Of a stretch of 64,000 nucleotides of DNA, positions 52,028 to 60,194 are shown one piece after another; position 1 is the first letter of the stretch; each line of letters begins with the position of its first letter. Below the pieces are notes generated by a model that worked only from the letters and a program-made list of their open reading frames with translations, ran no database searches and was not told where the DNA came from. The DNA is from Pseudomonas baetica. GTDB lineage: Bacteria; Pseudomonadota; Gammaproteobacteria; Pseudomonadales; Pseudomonadaceae. Made by a program: the position numbers and the translations under genes. The stretch covers positions 154,489 through 218,488 of the forward strand of contig NZ_JAIHLQ010000006.1 in the NCBI RefSeq assembly GCF_019733355.1. The letters are read 5' to 3'.

Positions 52028-53703
52028 TGGGCAAGCGAAAGATCTTTGTTAAGACCGACCTCAGCGTGCCCCAGGTGGAACATAGTCGTGATTCAGTGGG
52101 TGCGGTTTTCGTACTTCCTGAAGCGCTTCCACCTACAAATACGAATGTCGATTTTGGGAGAAACCCTACCGGCTCTAGAAACTATGATTTCGCGTCGTGG
52201 TACGGGGTTGGTATCGATTCAATCACCTATGCATGCCAGCGGCAAATTGAGCGATACCTCGCCAAGCAAGACAGCGAAATCGAGCCGAGTACCGTAGCGA
52301 GTATATGCAAAGGCGGCCTAAATCACTTCCTCAACTTTGCGACTTTGCGAGCCACAGCGCTTGAGCGTGAGCTAGTGCTTGGAGACATTAATCGCTCCTT
52401 AGTGGACGATTTTCTCGGGCACCTCGCAGGCCTTGGCATCGCTACCCTCAGCCAGAGAAGTCACTACACGTCTGCGAAATCCATCCTGAATGCGCTAGGT
52501 AGCAGAGGGATAATTTCTCTGATCACGTCAGGGGACGATGCGACCTTTCCAAGAAACCCCTTCCCTAGTAGTGGTAAACACAAAGGAGAAACGCCACTAC
52601 CCAAGCGCCAAAGGCAAGCGTTTGCCTCGGCATTGAAACAAGCAGTTGCACCGATATGGAAAGATGATGCCGTCCTAAGTGGTGAGCTTTTGGCCTACGT
52701 ACTGTTGACCATCGCACTGCATACAGGGCGCAACTCCACCCCTCTTCTAGAAATGGGGCGCGACTGCCTGCGAGCGCATCCCAAAGACGGAAGTGTATTT
52801 TTGGTTTTGTGGAAGCGCCGTGGACACACCACAAACAAGGTTGCTCTACGAACAGAAAGCGCGGACGAGCGCCTCCTTGAATCTACTCCGACCATCAGAA
52901 CCAATATTGAGCGCCTGATCCGCCGAGTCCTGATCCTTAGTGAACCGCTACGGCCAGAAGCGCCTGATAGCATCAAAGATCTTGTATGGCTCTATCGCGT
53001 ACAACGAGGGCCAGGCCGTGGCGGCATCATCGAATTGACAGACGGGGCGCTGAAGCTAGCGACCAGAAAGCTGGTAACCGACTACAAGCTTGTAGACACA
53101 GATGGTAAGCCGCTTCGCATCAATATCTCACGCTTGCGCAAGACATTTGCCAATCGAATATTTGAACTGTTAGATGGCGATTTGACGACGACGTCAATCG
53201 CGCTAGGAAATACGCCTCAGGTGGCCGAGAGAAATTATCTAGCACCGAGCACTGAAGCAAGGCGCAACTGGCGCTTCATGGGAGAGATCCTGGTGCAAGA
53301 ACTACTTAGTCGGACGATAGGCGCTACATACCAAAAAACTCCAATGGGCCAGTGCGAAGACCCGGTAAATGGTCAATACGCGCCAAAACGCCAAGGTATC
53401 GCGTGCTTTTCATTTCTCAACTGCCTGCGTTGCAAACACTACGCGATTACAGGTGAGGATTTGCACCGACTATTCAGTTTCTATTTCCGAGTATTTGCGG
53501 AGCGTGTACGGATGGGTAAACGGCGTTGGAGCCAGCAATACGCCCACATTCCTAGATTGATAGACGACTATGTTATCGCCGAAGGCCTGCGGCGAGGAGC
53601 GTTCAAACCAGAAGCTGTGGAGGCAGCCCGCGAGCAAGCTCGCGTCAGTCCGCATCCCTTTTGGTCAGTGGATGTCCTGGATAGCCTGGAGATTTTCTCG
53701 TGA
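52027..53703 (+). CDS. Tyrosine recombinase-like protein B of trio 2 (altered HxxR)
   Basis: 558 residues. Arg I is kept (IALHTGRNSTPLLEMG), but the HxxR box reads NISRLRKTFANRIF with Ser for His. The last box is ALGNTPQVAERNYLAPS, with Asn for the usual His and Tyr present. A Cys cluster follows (CFSFLNCLRCKHYAI). It is likely a partner with reduced or no catalysis. The start overlaps the previous stop by one base. Confidence 0.78.
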   Translation: MGKRKIFVKTDLSVPQVEHSRDSVGAVFVLPEALPPTNTNVDFGRNPTGSRNYDFASWYGVGIDSITYACQRQIERYLAKQDSEIEPSTVASICKGGLNHFLNFATLRATALERELVLGDINRSLVDDFLGHLAGLGIATLSQRSHYTSAKSILNALGSRGIISLITSGDDATFPRNPFPSSGKHKGETPLPKRQRQAFASALKQAVAPIWKDDAVLSGELLAYVLLTIALHTGRNSTPLLEMGRDCLRAHPKDGSVFLVLWKRRGHTTNKVALRTESADERLLESTPTIRTNIERLIRRVLILSEPLRPEAPDSIKDLVWLYRVQRGPGRGGIIELTDGALKLATRKLVTDYKLVDTDGKPLRINISRLRKTFANRIFELLDGDLTTTSIALGNTPQVAERNYLAPSTEARRNWRFMGEILVQELLSRTIGATYQKTPMGQCEDPVNGQYAPKRQGIACFSFLNCLRCKHYAITGEDLHRLFSFYFRVFAERVRMGKRRWSQQYAHIPRLIDDYVIAEGLRRGAFKPEAVEAAREQARVSPHPFWSVDVLDSLEIFS

Positions 53704-55589
53704 GTGCGCTTAATACTGATGCACTACAGTGGAGCGAATTGGGACAGCAGCCAGGGGATGTTCGCAAGCTCGCTGTGAACGAACGTGAAGCGCTCATCAT
53801 TAGTGCCACTAGGGTAGGACGCGAGTGGGTCATCCTTAGTCGATATCGTGACATGACTTGGCGATTAGAGGGATTCACCAGCAATGTGCCAGACGGTGTG
53901 CGGGAGATAGACTTCAGTCGCGTCCCTATTGAATTTATTCCGGTGATGAAGTCCGTCATGTATCGGTATTTACGTCGTGGCCGCGCCGGACAAAAACGCC
54001 CATCTGCCAGCACACTGCGCAACGTTTTCGAAAACAGCCTGCCGTTTTTGCGGCATGTAAGCACATTCAAGATCGATCATTTCGGTGCGATAACACCCAT
54101 GGTCTGTGCAAATTACGTTTCTGAGTGCAGGGCTATCCGCCAGACACGGCGTAGTAAGGGAAAACCCTTATCTGTCAGCGCGCTTGAACGGCGCTTTATG
54201 GCTGTGGAGGCCCTCTACGAGCTGAGCCAATACACCCACGATCCAATACCTAGAAACCCTTGGCCTGATACCTCGGCGAGCGCGATGTCAGGGCGCCGAT
54301 CGCGGGGTGAAGAGGCTGGCAAGACCCCATTACTACCCGACGATGTATTTTGCACTCTATTCGAGAAGGCACATGAGCAGGTTCGGCGTGGTAATGCTTT
54401 GCTCGACATCCAAGATGATCTAGAACGCGTCTCTGCTGAGCGGAATGGACAAGTAACCAGAAACATTCAAGAGGCGAAAAATCGTCGACTGGTTGCGCTT
54501 GGCTGGGCCGGAGGGCTTGGAGAGTTCAATCAAGCGATCCAGAGCCTCAGAACGGCATCTTACATTGTCATAGCCAGCACTTCCGGCTGCCGAAACCATG
54601 AGTTAGCAAACGTCATGATCGGAGCTCACCACAGCACTGAGGACGATGAAGGCACGGTCTACCACTGGCTGCGATCAACGTCGGAAAAAACCGACGCAGG
54701 TATCCATGATTGGATGATTCCTGAAAGTACAGTATCGGCGGTGCGCCTAATGGAGCGTTGGGCCGCTCCCTACCAGGCGATGATTGCTGACGAAATCACT
54801 CGGCGCCACAGCATCAATCCGACTGACCCTCAAATCACCGAAGCACACAAGCATCGGCATGCGCTTTTTCTTGGCGTCAGTGCCACGAAAAACAACCTAG
54901 TCAGAACCCTCTCGGGCTCAACCTGGAACAAGAACCTGAAAGCCTTCGCAAGGAGTTGTGGCCTCAGTTGGAATCTCGCAAGCCATCAATTCCGGCGAAA
55001 ATTTGCCAACTACGCTGCGCATAGCCAATTCGGTGACCTGCGCTACCTCCGAGAACACTTCGCTCATTGGTCGATGGATATGACCTTAGGTTACGCCATG
55101 GATCAGGAGTGGGGTCAGCACCTCGATATCGAGCTTTTTGAAGATATCCAGTTCGAACTCGAAGACATCAAGTCTGGTGTGGTTAGTGGCTGGTTGGGCA
55201 CTTCATCTCTAGGGGGCGGTTACGGAAGATCAATCAAGCAATGGCAAAGAGACCCCAAAAATCTCGCCATTTTCAAAAGCCATGCCTCGATGGTTAAGTC
55301 GATTGCCGAGAGCACCTCGATCCGAAGTAATGGCCACTCCTGGTGTACTGCTGATGATGACGGTTGCGTCGGCAATACAATGGAAAGAACGCGCTGTGGC
55401 GGCTGCGACAGCTCTGTGATTGGTGTCCAGCACGCTGGGGTCTACCAAGGTCTCTTCAACAACCTAAAAGGATTGTTGGACTGTAAAGACATCGGCGAAG
55501 GTGGTCGACAGCGCGTTCTGCGTGATTTGGATCGTTGTCGGAATGTACTGGAACAGCTTGAATTTGAACCTGAGACCGCTGACGAATGA
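53700..55589 (+). CDS. Tyrosine recombinase C of trio 2 (TnpB-like)
   Basis: 629 residues, almost exactly the size of Tn554 TnpB (630). GTG start overlaps the previous TGA. Catalytic residues: STSGCRNHELANVMIG (Arg I), ASHQFRRKFANYAA (HxxR), LREHFAHWSMDMTLGYAMD (His/Tyr). A C-terminal cluster, WCTADDDGCVG and RCGGCDSSVIG, could bind zinc. Confidence 0.88.
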   Translation: MSALNTDALQWSELGQQPGDVRKLAVNEREALIISATRVGREWVILSRYRDMTWRLEGFTSNVPDGVREIDFSRVPIEFIPVMKSVMYRYLRRGRAGQKRPSASTLRNVFENSLPFLRHVSTFKIDHFGAITPMVCANYVSECRAIRQTRRSKGKPLSVSALERRFMAVEALYELSQYTHDPIPRNPWPDTSASAMSGRRSRGEEAGKTPLLPDDVFCTLFEKAHEQVRRGNALLDIQDDLERVSAERNGQVTRNIQEAKNRRLVALGWAGGLGEFNQAIQSLRTASYIVIASTSGCRNHELANVMIGAHHSTEDDEGTVYHWLRSTSEKTDAGIHDWMIPESTVSAVRLMERWAAPYQAMIADEITRRHSINPTDPQITEAHKHRHALFLGVSATKNNLVRTLSGSTWNKNLKAFARSCGLSWNLASHQFRRKFANYAAHSQFGDLRYLREHFAHWSMDMTLGYAMDQEWGQHLDIELFEDIQFELEDIKSGVVSGWLGTSSLGGGYGRSIKQWQRDPKNLAIFKSHASMVKSIAESTSIRSNGHSWCTADDDGCVGNTMERTRCGGCDSSVIGVQHAGVYQGLFNNLKGLLDCKDIGEGGRQRVLRDLDRCRNVLEQLEFEPETADE

Positions 55590-55993
55590 AAACAACACGC
55601 AAGACATCCGACAGTCGAGAGCGAGATCTACGTCTTGCGTTAGCTCGCATTCAACGTGGCCGAGCCCATACAGGTGAGACCAAAGTCACTATTGCCGCAG
55701 TAGCTCGTGAGGCGGGCGTCTCAACGGCGTTGATCCATAACCACTACCCGAATGTGGCCGAGGCAATCCGCGAGGCTCAGGGCCGCTCCAGTCGTGCCCA
55801 ACGCGACGTAAAGCATCAGGATCTCATAGCGGAACGCGAGAAAAATAAACTGCTCCGCCAAGAACTAGAAGAGCTACGCCTGAAAACCGCTGACCTCGCG
55901 TCGATTAATGAAGTTCTGATGGCAGAACTGCGAGCCCTAAAAGCAAGAAGCGGTGACCTTAAAATAGTAGCCCTGCCCTCCCACAAAACGTGA
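55586..55993 (+). CDS. Small HTH/coiled-coil protein of trio 2 (TnpC-like)
   Basis: 135 residues, near Tn554 TnpC (125). The N-terminal HTH (VTIAAVAREAGVSTALIHNH) resembles a TetR-type helix-turn-helix, and the C-terminus is a coiled coil (LIAEREKNKLLRQELEELRL). ATGA overlap with the previous gene. In Tn554, TnpC stimulates transposition and sets orientation (family knowledge). Confidence 0.8.
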   Translation: MKTTRKTSDSRERDLRLALARIQRGRAHTGETKVTIAAVAREAGVSTALIHNHYPNVAEAIREAQGRSSRAQRDVKHQDLIAEREKNKLLRQELEELRLKTADLASINEVLMAELRALKARSGDLKIVALPSHKT

Positions 55994-56061
55994 CCCACAG
56001 ATCAAACGGCCTGTAATTTTTGTTCCGAGCCGCCAGATGCGAAATTGCATTTCACGTGACC

Positions 56062-56129
56062 ACCTTTGCATTCGACCTGACCACCGATTGCATCGGATTT
56101 GACCAGCACGCTTAGTGGCCATGACCGAC
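56062..56129 (-). repeat. 68-bp inverted repeat left of the AAA ATPase gene
   Basis: The reverse complement reads GTCGGTCATGGCCACTAAGC, then GTGCTGGTC, and later GTGGTCAGGTCGAATGCAAA. It matches 58613-58680 at roughly 80% by eye. Further GGTCA..TGCAA units lie outside toward 56035. This resembles the multiple repeats of IS21-type ends. The interval 55994-56300 has no gene otherwise. Confidence 0.8.
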
Positions 56130-56300
56130 AGAGAACGGCCAGGAGCGGTCATTTGTTTCGTCTCATTCATTGGGTTTCAATGCTAACCTCCCTGACGAAC
56201 GAGATACTCACCGATACGTCCTGCGCTGCACTAGTTTTGACAAAACACCAAAACAGAATGGTCGAGTCTGACATAGCCAACATCAAGAGCACTATGGAGT

Positions 56301-58565
56301 GTGATAGTGATAAAAGGAATCTCGAAGATAAAAAATCTGGGCATTTACAACAACTACACTAAGCCGATAGATACCCAAGAGTTCGGGATAAAAAACTTGA
56401 TCTTTGGGTGGAATTACTCGGGAAAAACGACGCTTTCGAGGCTATTCGCACAACTCGAAGCAAAGAAGCCGAACCCCGATCTAGCTGGATGTGAATTCAG
56501 CTTCGAGACCGATGAGCAGCCGATCACAGACAAGAACTTCGAGCAATCCAACTTGATAGTTCGCGTTTTTAATTCAGACTTCATTCGAGACAATTTGCAT
56601 TTTGAAGGCAATAGCTTTAAGCCAATTCTTCTTCTCGGCAAAGAATCCGAAGAGGCCCAAAATCAGATTGGTTACATCTCGGGTCGAATCAAAAAATCCG
56701 AGGGAACGAGGAAGAAGCTTGATTCTCAATTTAACACTATCACCCAGACAGTTTCCAATGCCAAAACGGATGCGGCCAAAAACCTTCGTCAGCTTCTTAA
56801 GATTGATCCCTATACTGCAACCCAGCTAGGAAATGACATACCGGTCGTGGGCGTCCTCGACTCCCAACTTCTGGACGAGAAGGATCTTTCGGAAAGTATT
56901 GAACTTGCCTTAACTCCTGACAACAAGAAGCCAAGCACCGTCGACAGGGTCGACGCCTCTCCATCGATTGAAAATATTCACCAAGATGCAGTAACAATTC
57001 TTGCTGCTATCCCAACTTTCACCAACATGCTCAAGCATCTTGAAGACCATCCGGAGATCGAGCGCTGGGTTGAGTCAGGCCTACACATCCACCAACAAGA
57101 AGGCACTTGCGAGTTCTGCGGAAACACTGTCACCGAGGATAGGCTTGCCACATTTCGAGCCCACTTTTCCAAAGATCTCAAGGAGCACAAGCAGAAAGTC
57201 GAAAACCTTTTGCAGCGTGTAAAATCCGCTGAGATCAAGCTCACGCTGCCCAAGGAAGCTGAGTTCAACCCACAGTTCCGAGACAGCTATAAGGTCGCTG
57301 CCGCGCCTTTACCTAAGGCCATTGAAGCGTTCAATCTGGCAGTAAAGACCCTTGCGGATGACGTCCAACGCAAGGTTGATGCCCCACGCAAACAGCTGGA
57401 ACCAACCCCTTTGGCCGAAGGACTGGCCAGTGTCATTGTCGATGCGATCAAGGTCATCAATACCGTAATCGATGAAAACAATAAGCTAGCTGACAACTTC
57501 ACCACTGCTAAGGCAGAGGCCATTAAGCACGTGAGGTACCACTACGTTCAGCAGTTCATCGACTCTCAAGAGAATGCCGGATACGAACGTAAAAAAGCAC
57601 GGATAGTCAAACGTCGTGATCGGCTGCACACGTACGCCACACGCCTTCAAGGGGAAGTCGAGAAACTTCAGGCCCTCATCAGTCAAGCCCAGCTTGGCCG
57701 AGAGAAGATCAATGAACGACTGGTATCCATGCTGGGCAGTGAAGCTATCCAGATATTGGTTATCAAAGATCCGACGACGAACCAAGAGCAGTTCAGGCTC
57801 TTCCGCAAGAATGGCAAGGTCGCCAAGAATCTTAGTGATGGGGAGCGCACCGCCATTGCCTTCTCCTACTTCCTCACTAAGCTTCAAGAGTTGAAGCCTG
57901 AGGAGTTCAAGCAGACTGTCGTATATATCGACGACCCAATTTCAAGCCTTGATGCCAATCATATCTTTCAAATCACAGCCGCGATCCGATCATTATTTTT
58001 CAAGCAAGAAAACGAAAACTCCCCATGGTTAACTACCTGCAAGCAGATTTTCATTTCGACTCACAATTTCGAATTCTTTAACCTGCTACGCGAAATTAAG
58101 CCAGAAGCCTCCAAGCAAGGGGCTAGACTGTTCCTCATTAAGCGGATAAGCGAGAAGGAATCAACATTTTGCGACATGCCTACATCATTGGCCCGTTATC
58201 AATCGGAGTATCATTTCCTCTTTGAAGTGATTTACCGCTTCCACCAGGCCCCAGACAAGACAGATCATACCGTTTTAATGCTCTTGCCCAATGCAATACG
58301 GAGATTCATTGAGCTTTATACCTACTCAAGATTACCTGGAATCATGAAGGAGACGGTAGATCAACGAGCTGAAGCATTATTTGGTGTTGAGAAATCCAAG
58401 CGCATCCTTAAGGTCTTCCACTACTTTAGCCATGCCAACACTATCGATAGATTGGTTGGGAACAATGAACTGATCTTTGATGTTGAGTATGCCGTAAAGG
58501 ATCTCATAGAAGCTATCACGCAAACCGATCAGAAGCACATGGATGCACTGATTGCCTCTCTCTAA
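56301..58565 (+). CDS. AAA ATPase with zinc-hook-like motif, PrrC/RloC-type predicted anticodon nuclease
   Basis: 754 residues from GTG 56301 (GTG 56307 has the better spacing to GGAG). ABC-type ATPase: Walker A GWNYSGKTTLS near 39, signature LSDGERTAIAFSYF near 515, Walker B TVVYIDDPISSLDANH near 545, and ISTHNFEFF. The middle is a long coiled coil with CEFCG near 270, placed like the RloC zinc hook. The C-terminus has AIRRFIEL (Arg667, Glu671) and VFHYFSHANT (His707, His711), resembling the Arg-Glu-His triad of PrrC/RloC. Those enzymes cut tRNA during phage infection. It is the only cargo of element 2. Confidence 0.72.
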   Translation: MIVIKGISKIKNLGIYNNYTKPIDTQEFGIKNLIFGWNYSGKTTLSRLFAQLEAKKPNPDLAGCEFSFETDEQPITDKNFEQSNLIVRVFNSDFIRDNLHFEGNSFKPILLLGKESEEAQNQIGYISGRIKKSEGTRKKLDSQFNTITQTVSNAKTDAAKNLRQLLKIDPYTATQLGNDIPVVGVLDSQLLDEKDLSESIELALTPDNKKPSTVDRVDASPSIENIHQDAVTILAAIPTFTNMLKHLEDHPEIERWVESGLHIHQQEGTCEFCGNTVTEDRLATFRAHFSKDLKEHKQKVENLLQRVKSAEIKLTLPKEAEFNPQFRDSYKVAAAPLPKAIEAFNLAVKTLADDVQRKVDAPRKQLEPTPLAEGLASVIVDAIKVINTVIDENNKLADNFTTAKAEAIKHVRYHYVQQFIDSQENAGYERKKARIVKRRDRLHTYATRLQGEVEKLQALISQAQLGREKINERLVSMLGSEAIQILVIKDPTTNQEQFRLFRKNGKVAKNLSDGERTAIAFSYFLTKLQELKPEEFKQTVVYIDDPISSLDANHIFQITAAIRSLFFKQENENSPWLTTCKQIFISTHNFEFFNLLREIKPEASKQGARLFLIKRISEKESTFCDMPTSLARYQSEYHFLFEVIYRFHQAPDKTDHTVLMLLPNAIRRFIELYTYSRLPGIMKETVDQRAEALFGVEKSKRILKVFHYFSHANTIDRLVGNNELIFDVEYAVKDLIEAITQTDQKHMDALIASL

Positions 58566-58612
58566 GAATAGAAATTGAAAGTGACAAGGTTGTCCGCTAT
58601 GGGTCGTCTTCT

Positions 58613-58680
58613 GCCGGTCATGATCAAGAAGCGTGCTGGTCGAATCCGGCCCAAAGGACTGGTCAGGTCGGATGCAAACG
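58613..58680 (+). repeat. 68-bp inverted repeat right of the AAA ATPase gene
   Basis: GCCGGTCATGATCAAGAAGC, then GTGCTGGTC and CTGGTCAGGTCGGATGCAAA. Inverted partner of 56062-56129. It begins 48 bp after the ATPase stop. Confidence 0.8.
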
Positions 58681-58881
58681 GGCGGGCAAGTCTGTGTAAT
58701 ACCCAGCCAGAAACTCGATTGCCGCGTGGAGTCCTGCCATGCCCCTCCATGCCTGATCTTTGGAGCCACATGGATAGCGGATGGGCAGAGCCCGATTAAC
58801 GTGCGACGACCACCTCAAAAACAAAAAACGTGAAAAAAATTACCTAGCCTAACCGATTGTATTCTCTAGAAAAAATCGTAT

Positions 58882-58907
58882 CTAACTGTTAGTAAAGCCC
58901 CGGAAGA
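58882..58907 (-). repeat. Terminal inverted repeat of element 2, right
   Basis: The reverse complement begins TCTTCCGGGGCTTTACTAAC and ends AGTTAG, mirroring 50791-50815. Confidence 0.7.
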
Positions 58908-58949
58908 GTTGCAGTCAATAAGCGCATATGTTGGCCTGTTATGGTGCAT
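58908..58949 (-). pseudogene. umuC: umuC (rulB) N-terminal fragment, 14 codons
   Basis: ATG 58949 opens HHNRPTYALIDCN, the normal UmuC start, and then the sequence leaves umuC at 58907. The next expected residues (FYCSCERLF) are at 50785 downward. The start overlaps the ancestral umuD stop by 11 bp, as in intact operons. Confidence 0.88.
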
Positions 58950-59369
58950 GGCACGTAAGGCTCCATGTTACCACCCCGAAAACATCAATGTTTTCCTTCC
59001 CGTCGATGGGGGGTAGTTTGGATTGTCAGAAGATAGGAACAACGTGCCATCAACTTTCTTATCGAGTCGTTTCACAACGGGTTGGTTGTCTACGTACGGC
59101 ACGACAATATGACCTGGGTGTGGCGTTCGCGCGCGATCGACGATCAGCTTGGTGCGCGTAAGGATTGCAGCGGGAGCCATGCTGTCACCTTCGGCCTCCG
59201 CCAGGAAGACGTGCGGGGCTCTTAGGTCAACGAGCTCATCCAGGGAGATTGGAGGCTCGTAGTGGTCTGCGGCCGGGCCAGGAAAGCCGCCGGCAACCCT
59301 TCCAGAAAGGACTATGAGCAGCCCAGGTAGCTCTGATTCGGTGATCTGGCGGATGCTGGTTACGAACAT
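58939..59369 (-). pseudogene. umuD: umuD (rulA), frameshifted near the 3' end
   Basis: From ATG 59369 (ATG 59384 is too close to the LexA box) the frame reads UmuD: an Ala-Gly cleavage-like site (VAGGFPGPAAD), the catalytic Ser in AEGDSMAPAA, and Lys in PVVKRLDKK. After PNYPP a C6 run has lost one base. In the shifted frame the normal end is still readable (PPIDGKENIDVFGVVTWSL) to the TAA at 58939. Currently it ends at 58968 with a wrong tail. Catalytic residues remain, so partial function is possible. Confidence 0.85.
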
Positions 59370-59388
59370 GGTGCGACACTTCATTGTA

Positions 59389-59404
59389 CTGTATTTATAT
59401 ACAG
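59389..59404 (-). promoter_or_regulatory. LexA box (SOS operator) of umuDC
   Basis: CTGTATTTATATACAG on the plus strand (CTGTATATAAATACAG on the coding strand) is a near-perfect palindromic LexA site CTGT-N8-ACAG, 20 bp before the umuD ATG. The operon would be SOS-induced. Confidence 0.92.
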
Positions 59405-59593
59405 TAGATATCGAAGGCGCGCTTTGGTCAATCAGGTTTGGACGGATACCCGATGCGCATCAGCATGCAACCTATGGCCGGGTGCATCGGAACCGTTATT
59501 CTGACCAGAGACTAGGGCAGAGGAGCAGCTAATGTTGCGGTATAGAACGACGCGAGCCTGCGTAGCGATGAAGTATGGCGAGGAGGATGCCTT

Positions 59594-59845
59594 GTGAATC
59601 CAGACGCAAATTACGAGGCGTTTCAGCAGTCCTTGAAAGACCTGGCTGCCGCTCATGAGGCGTCCCGGGATGACCCGGTTCCGACCTGTCACTTCAGGCC
59701 GATGACATTCCACGATAGCGACTCCAACCCTGCTTACGGGGGGTATCAATGCGATTTTTGCGGGCACACTGAAGGAGTCGATGAGGCCTGGGCGAAGGTC
59801 GAAGCTCGAAGTACTCAGGCCATCAAGCTCAAGGCCACAGGCTGA
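59594..59845 (+). CDS. Small zinc-motif hypothetical protein
   Basis: GTG 59594 has GAGGAGG upstream. 83 residues with TCHFRP and YQCDFCGHTEGVDEAW, which could bind zinc. Helical ends. It is divergent from umuDC. Function unknown. Confidence 0.6.
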   Translation: MNPDANYEAFQQSLKDLAAAHEASRDDPVPTCHFRPMTFHDSDSNPAYGGYQCDFCGHTEGVDEAWAKVEARSTQAIKLKATG

Positions 59846-60194
59846 TCTGCCAGTAGGCCTGGTCGCGTGGCAACTGGCCCATCGTCCCGGCCCGCGCCAC
59901 TCTTATTGAGCAACTCCCCGTCGTCGACCGCTTTCCCCCGCGGTCGAACATTTCGCTTGCCACGCGCCTTTCCAATCCCCTATGCTTTTTCAGTCTTGAA
60001 AAGGGCCGCTGGCATTGGCTTGATCCGAGTGATCTCAAGACGCCGAGTTATAGGAATCATCCGCATCACTGGGAATCTGTCACCCCGAGAAGAATCGGTC
60101 TTGTGCACACAGACCTGGTCAGCCAGCAACCGCAGTCATCGTGCATACCCGTAGGCATAAGCATTTCGCTTGTGCGACTTCTAAGGATCATGTG
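59846..60194. other. No gene seen
   Basis: Short frames lack starts or motifs. The stretch could hold the promoter of the next gene; no clear boxes are visible. Confidence 0.45.

Larger units (their letters stand above)
50786..58907. mobile_element. Element 2: 8.1-kb recombinase-trio element inserted in umuC
   Basis: The left border is where umuC starts at TTT TAC TGC (50785 downward), and the right border is where the umuC 5' end stops after GAC TGC AAC (58908 upward). Inside are three recombinases, a small HTH/coiled-coil gene and an AAA ATPase. Terminal inverted repeats with TTC-GGGGCTT and AGTTAG lie within 6 bp of both borders. It reads inward from the end next to the middle umuC piece. 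Confidence 0.88.

Noticed and set aside
55937..56170. 77-residue minus-strand frame
   Set aside because: Same reason: translation of the left inverted repeat.
58575..58799. Short frame after the AAA gene
   Set aside because: It falls in the inverted repeat; the similar peptide seen at the other repeat reflects shared DNA, not coding.
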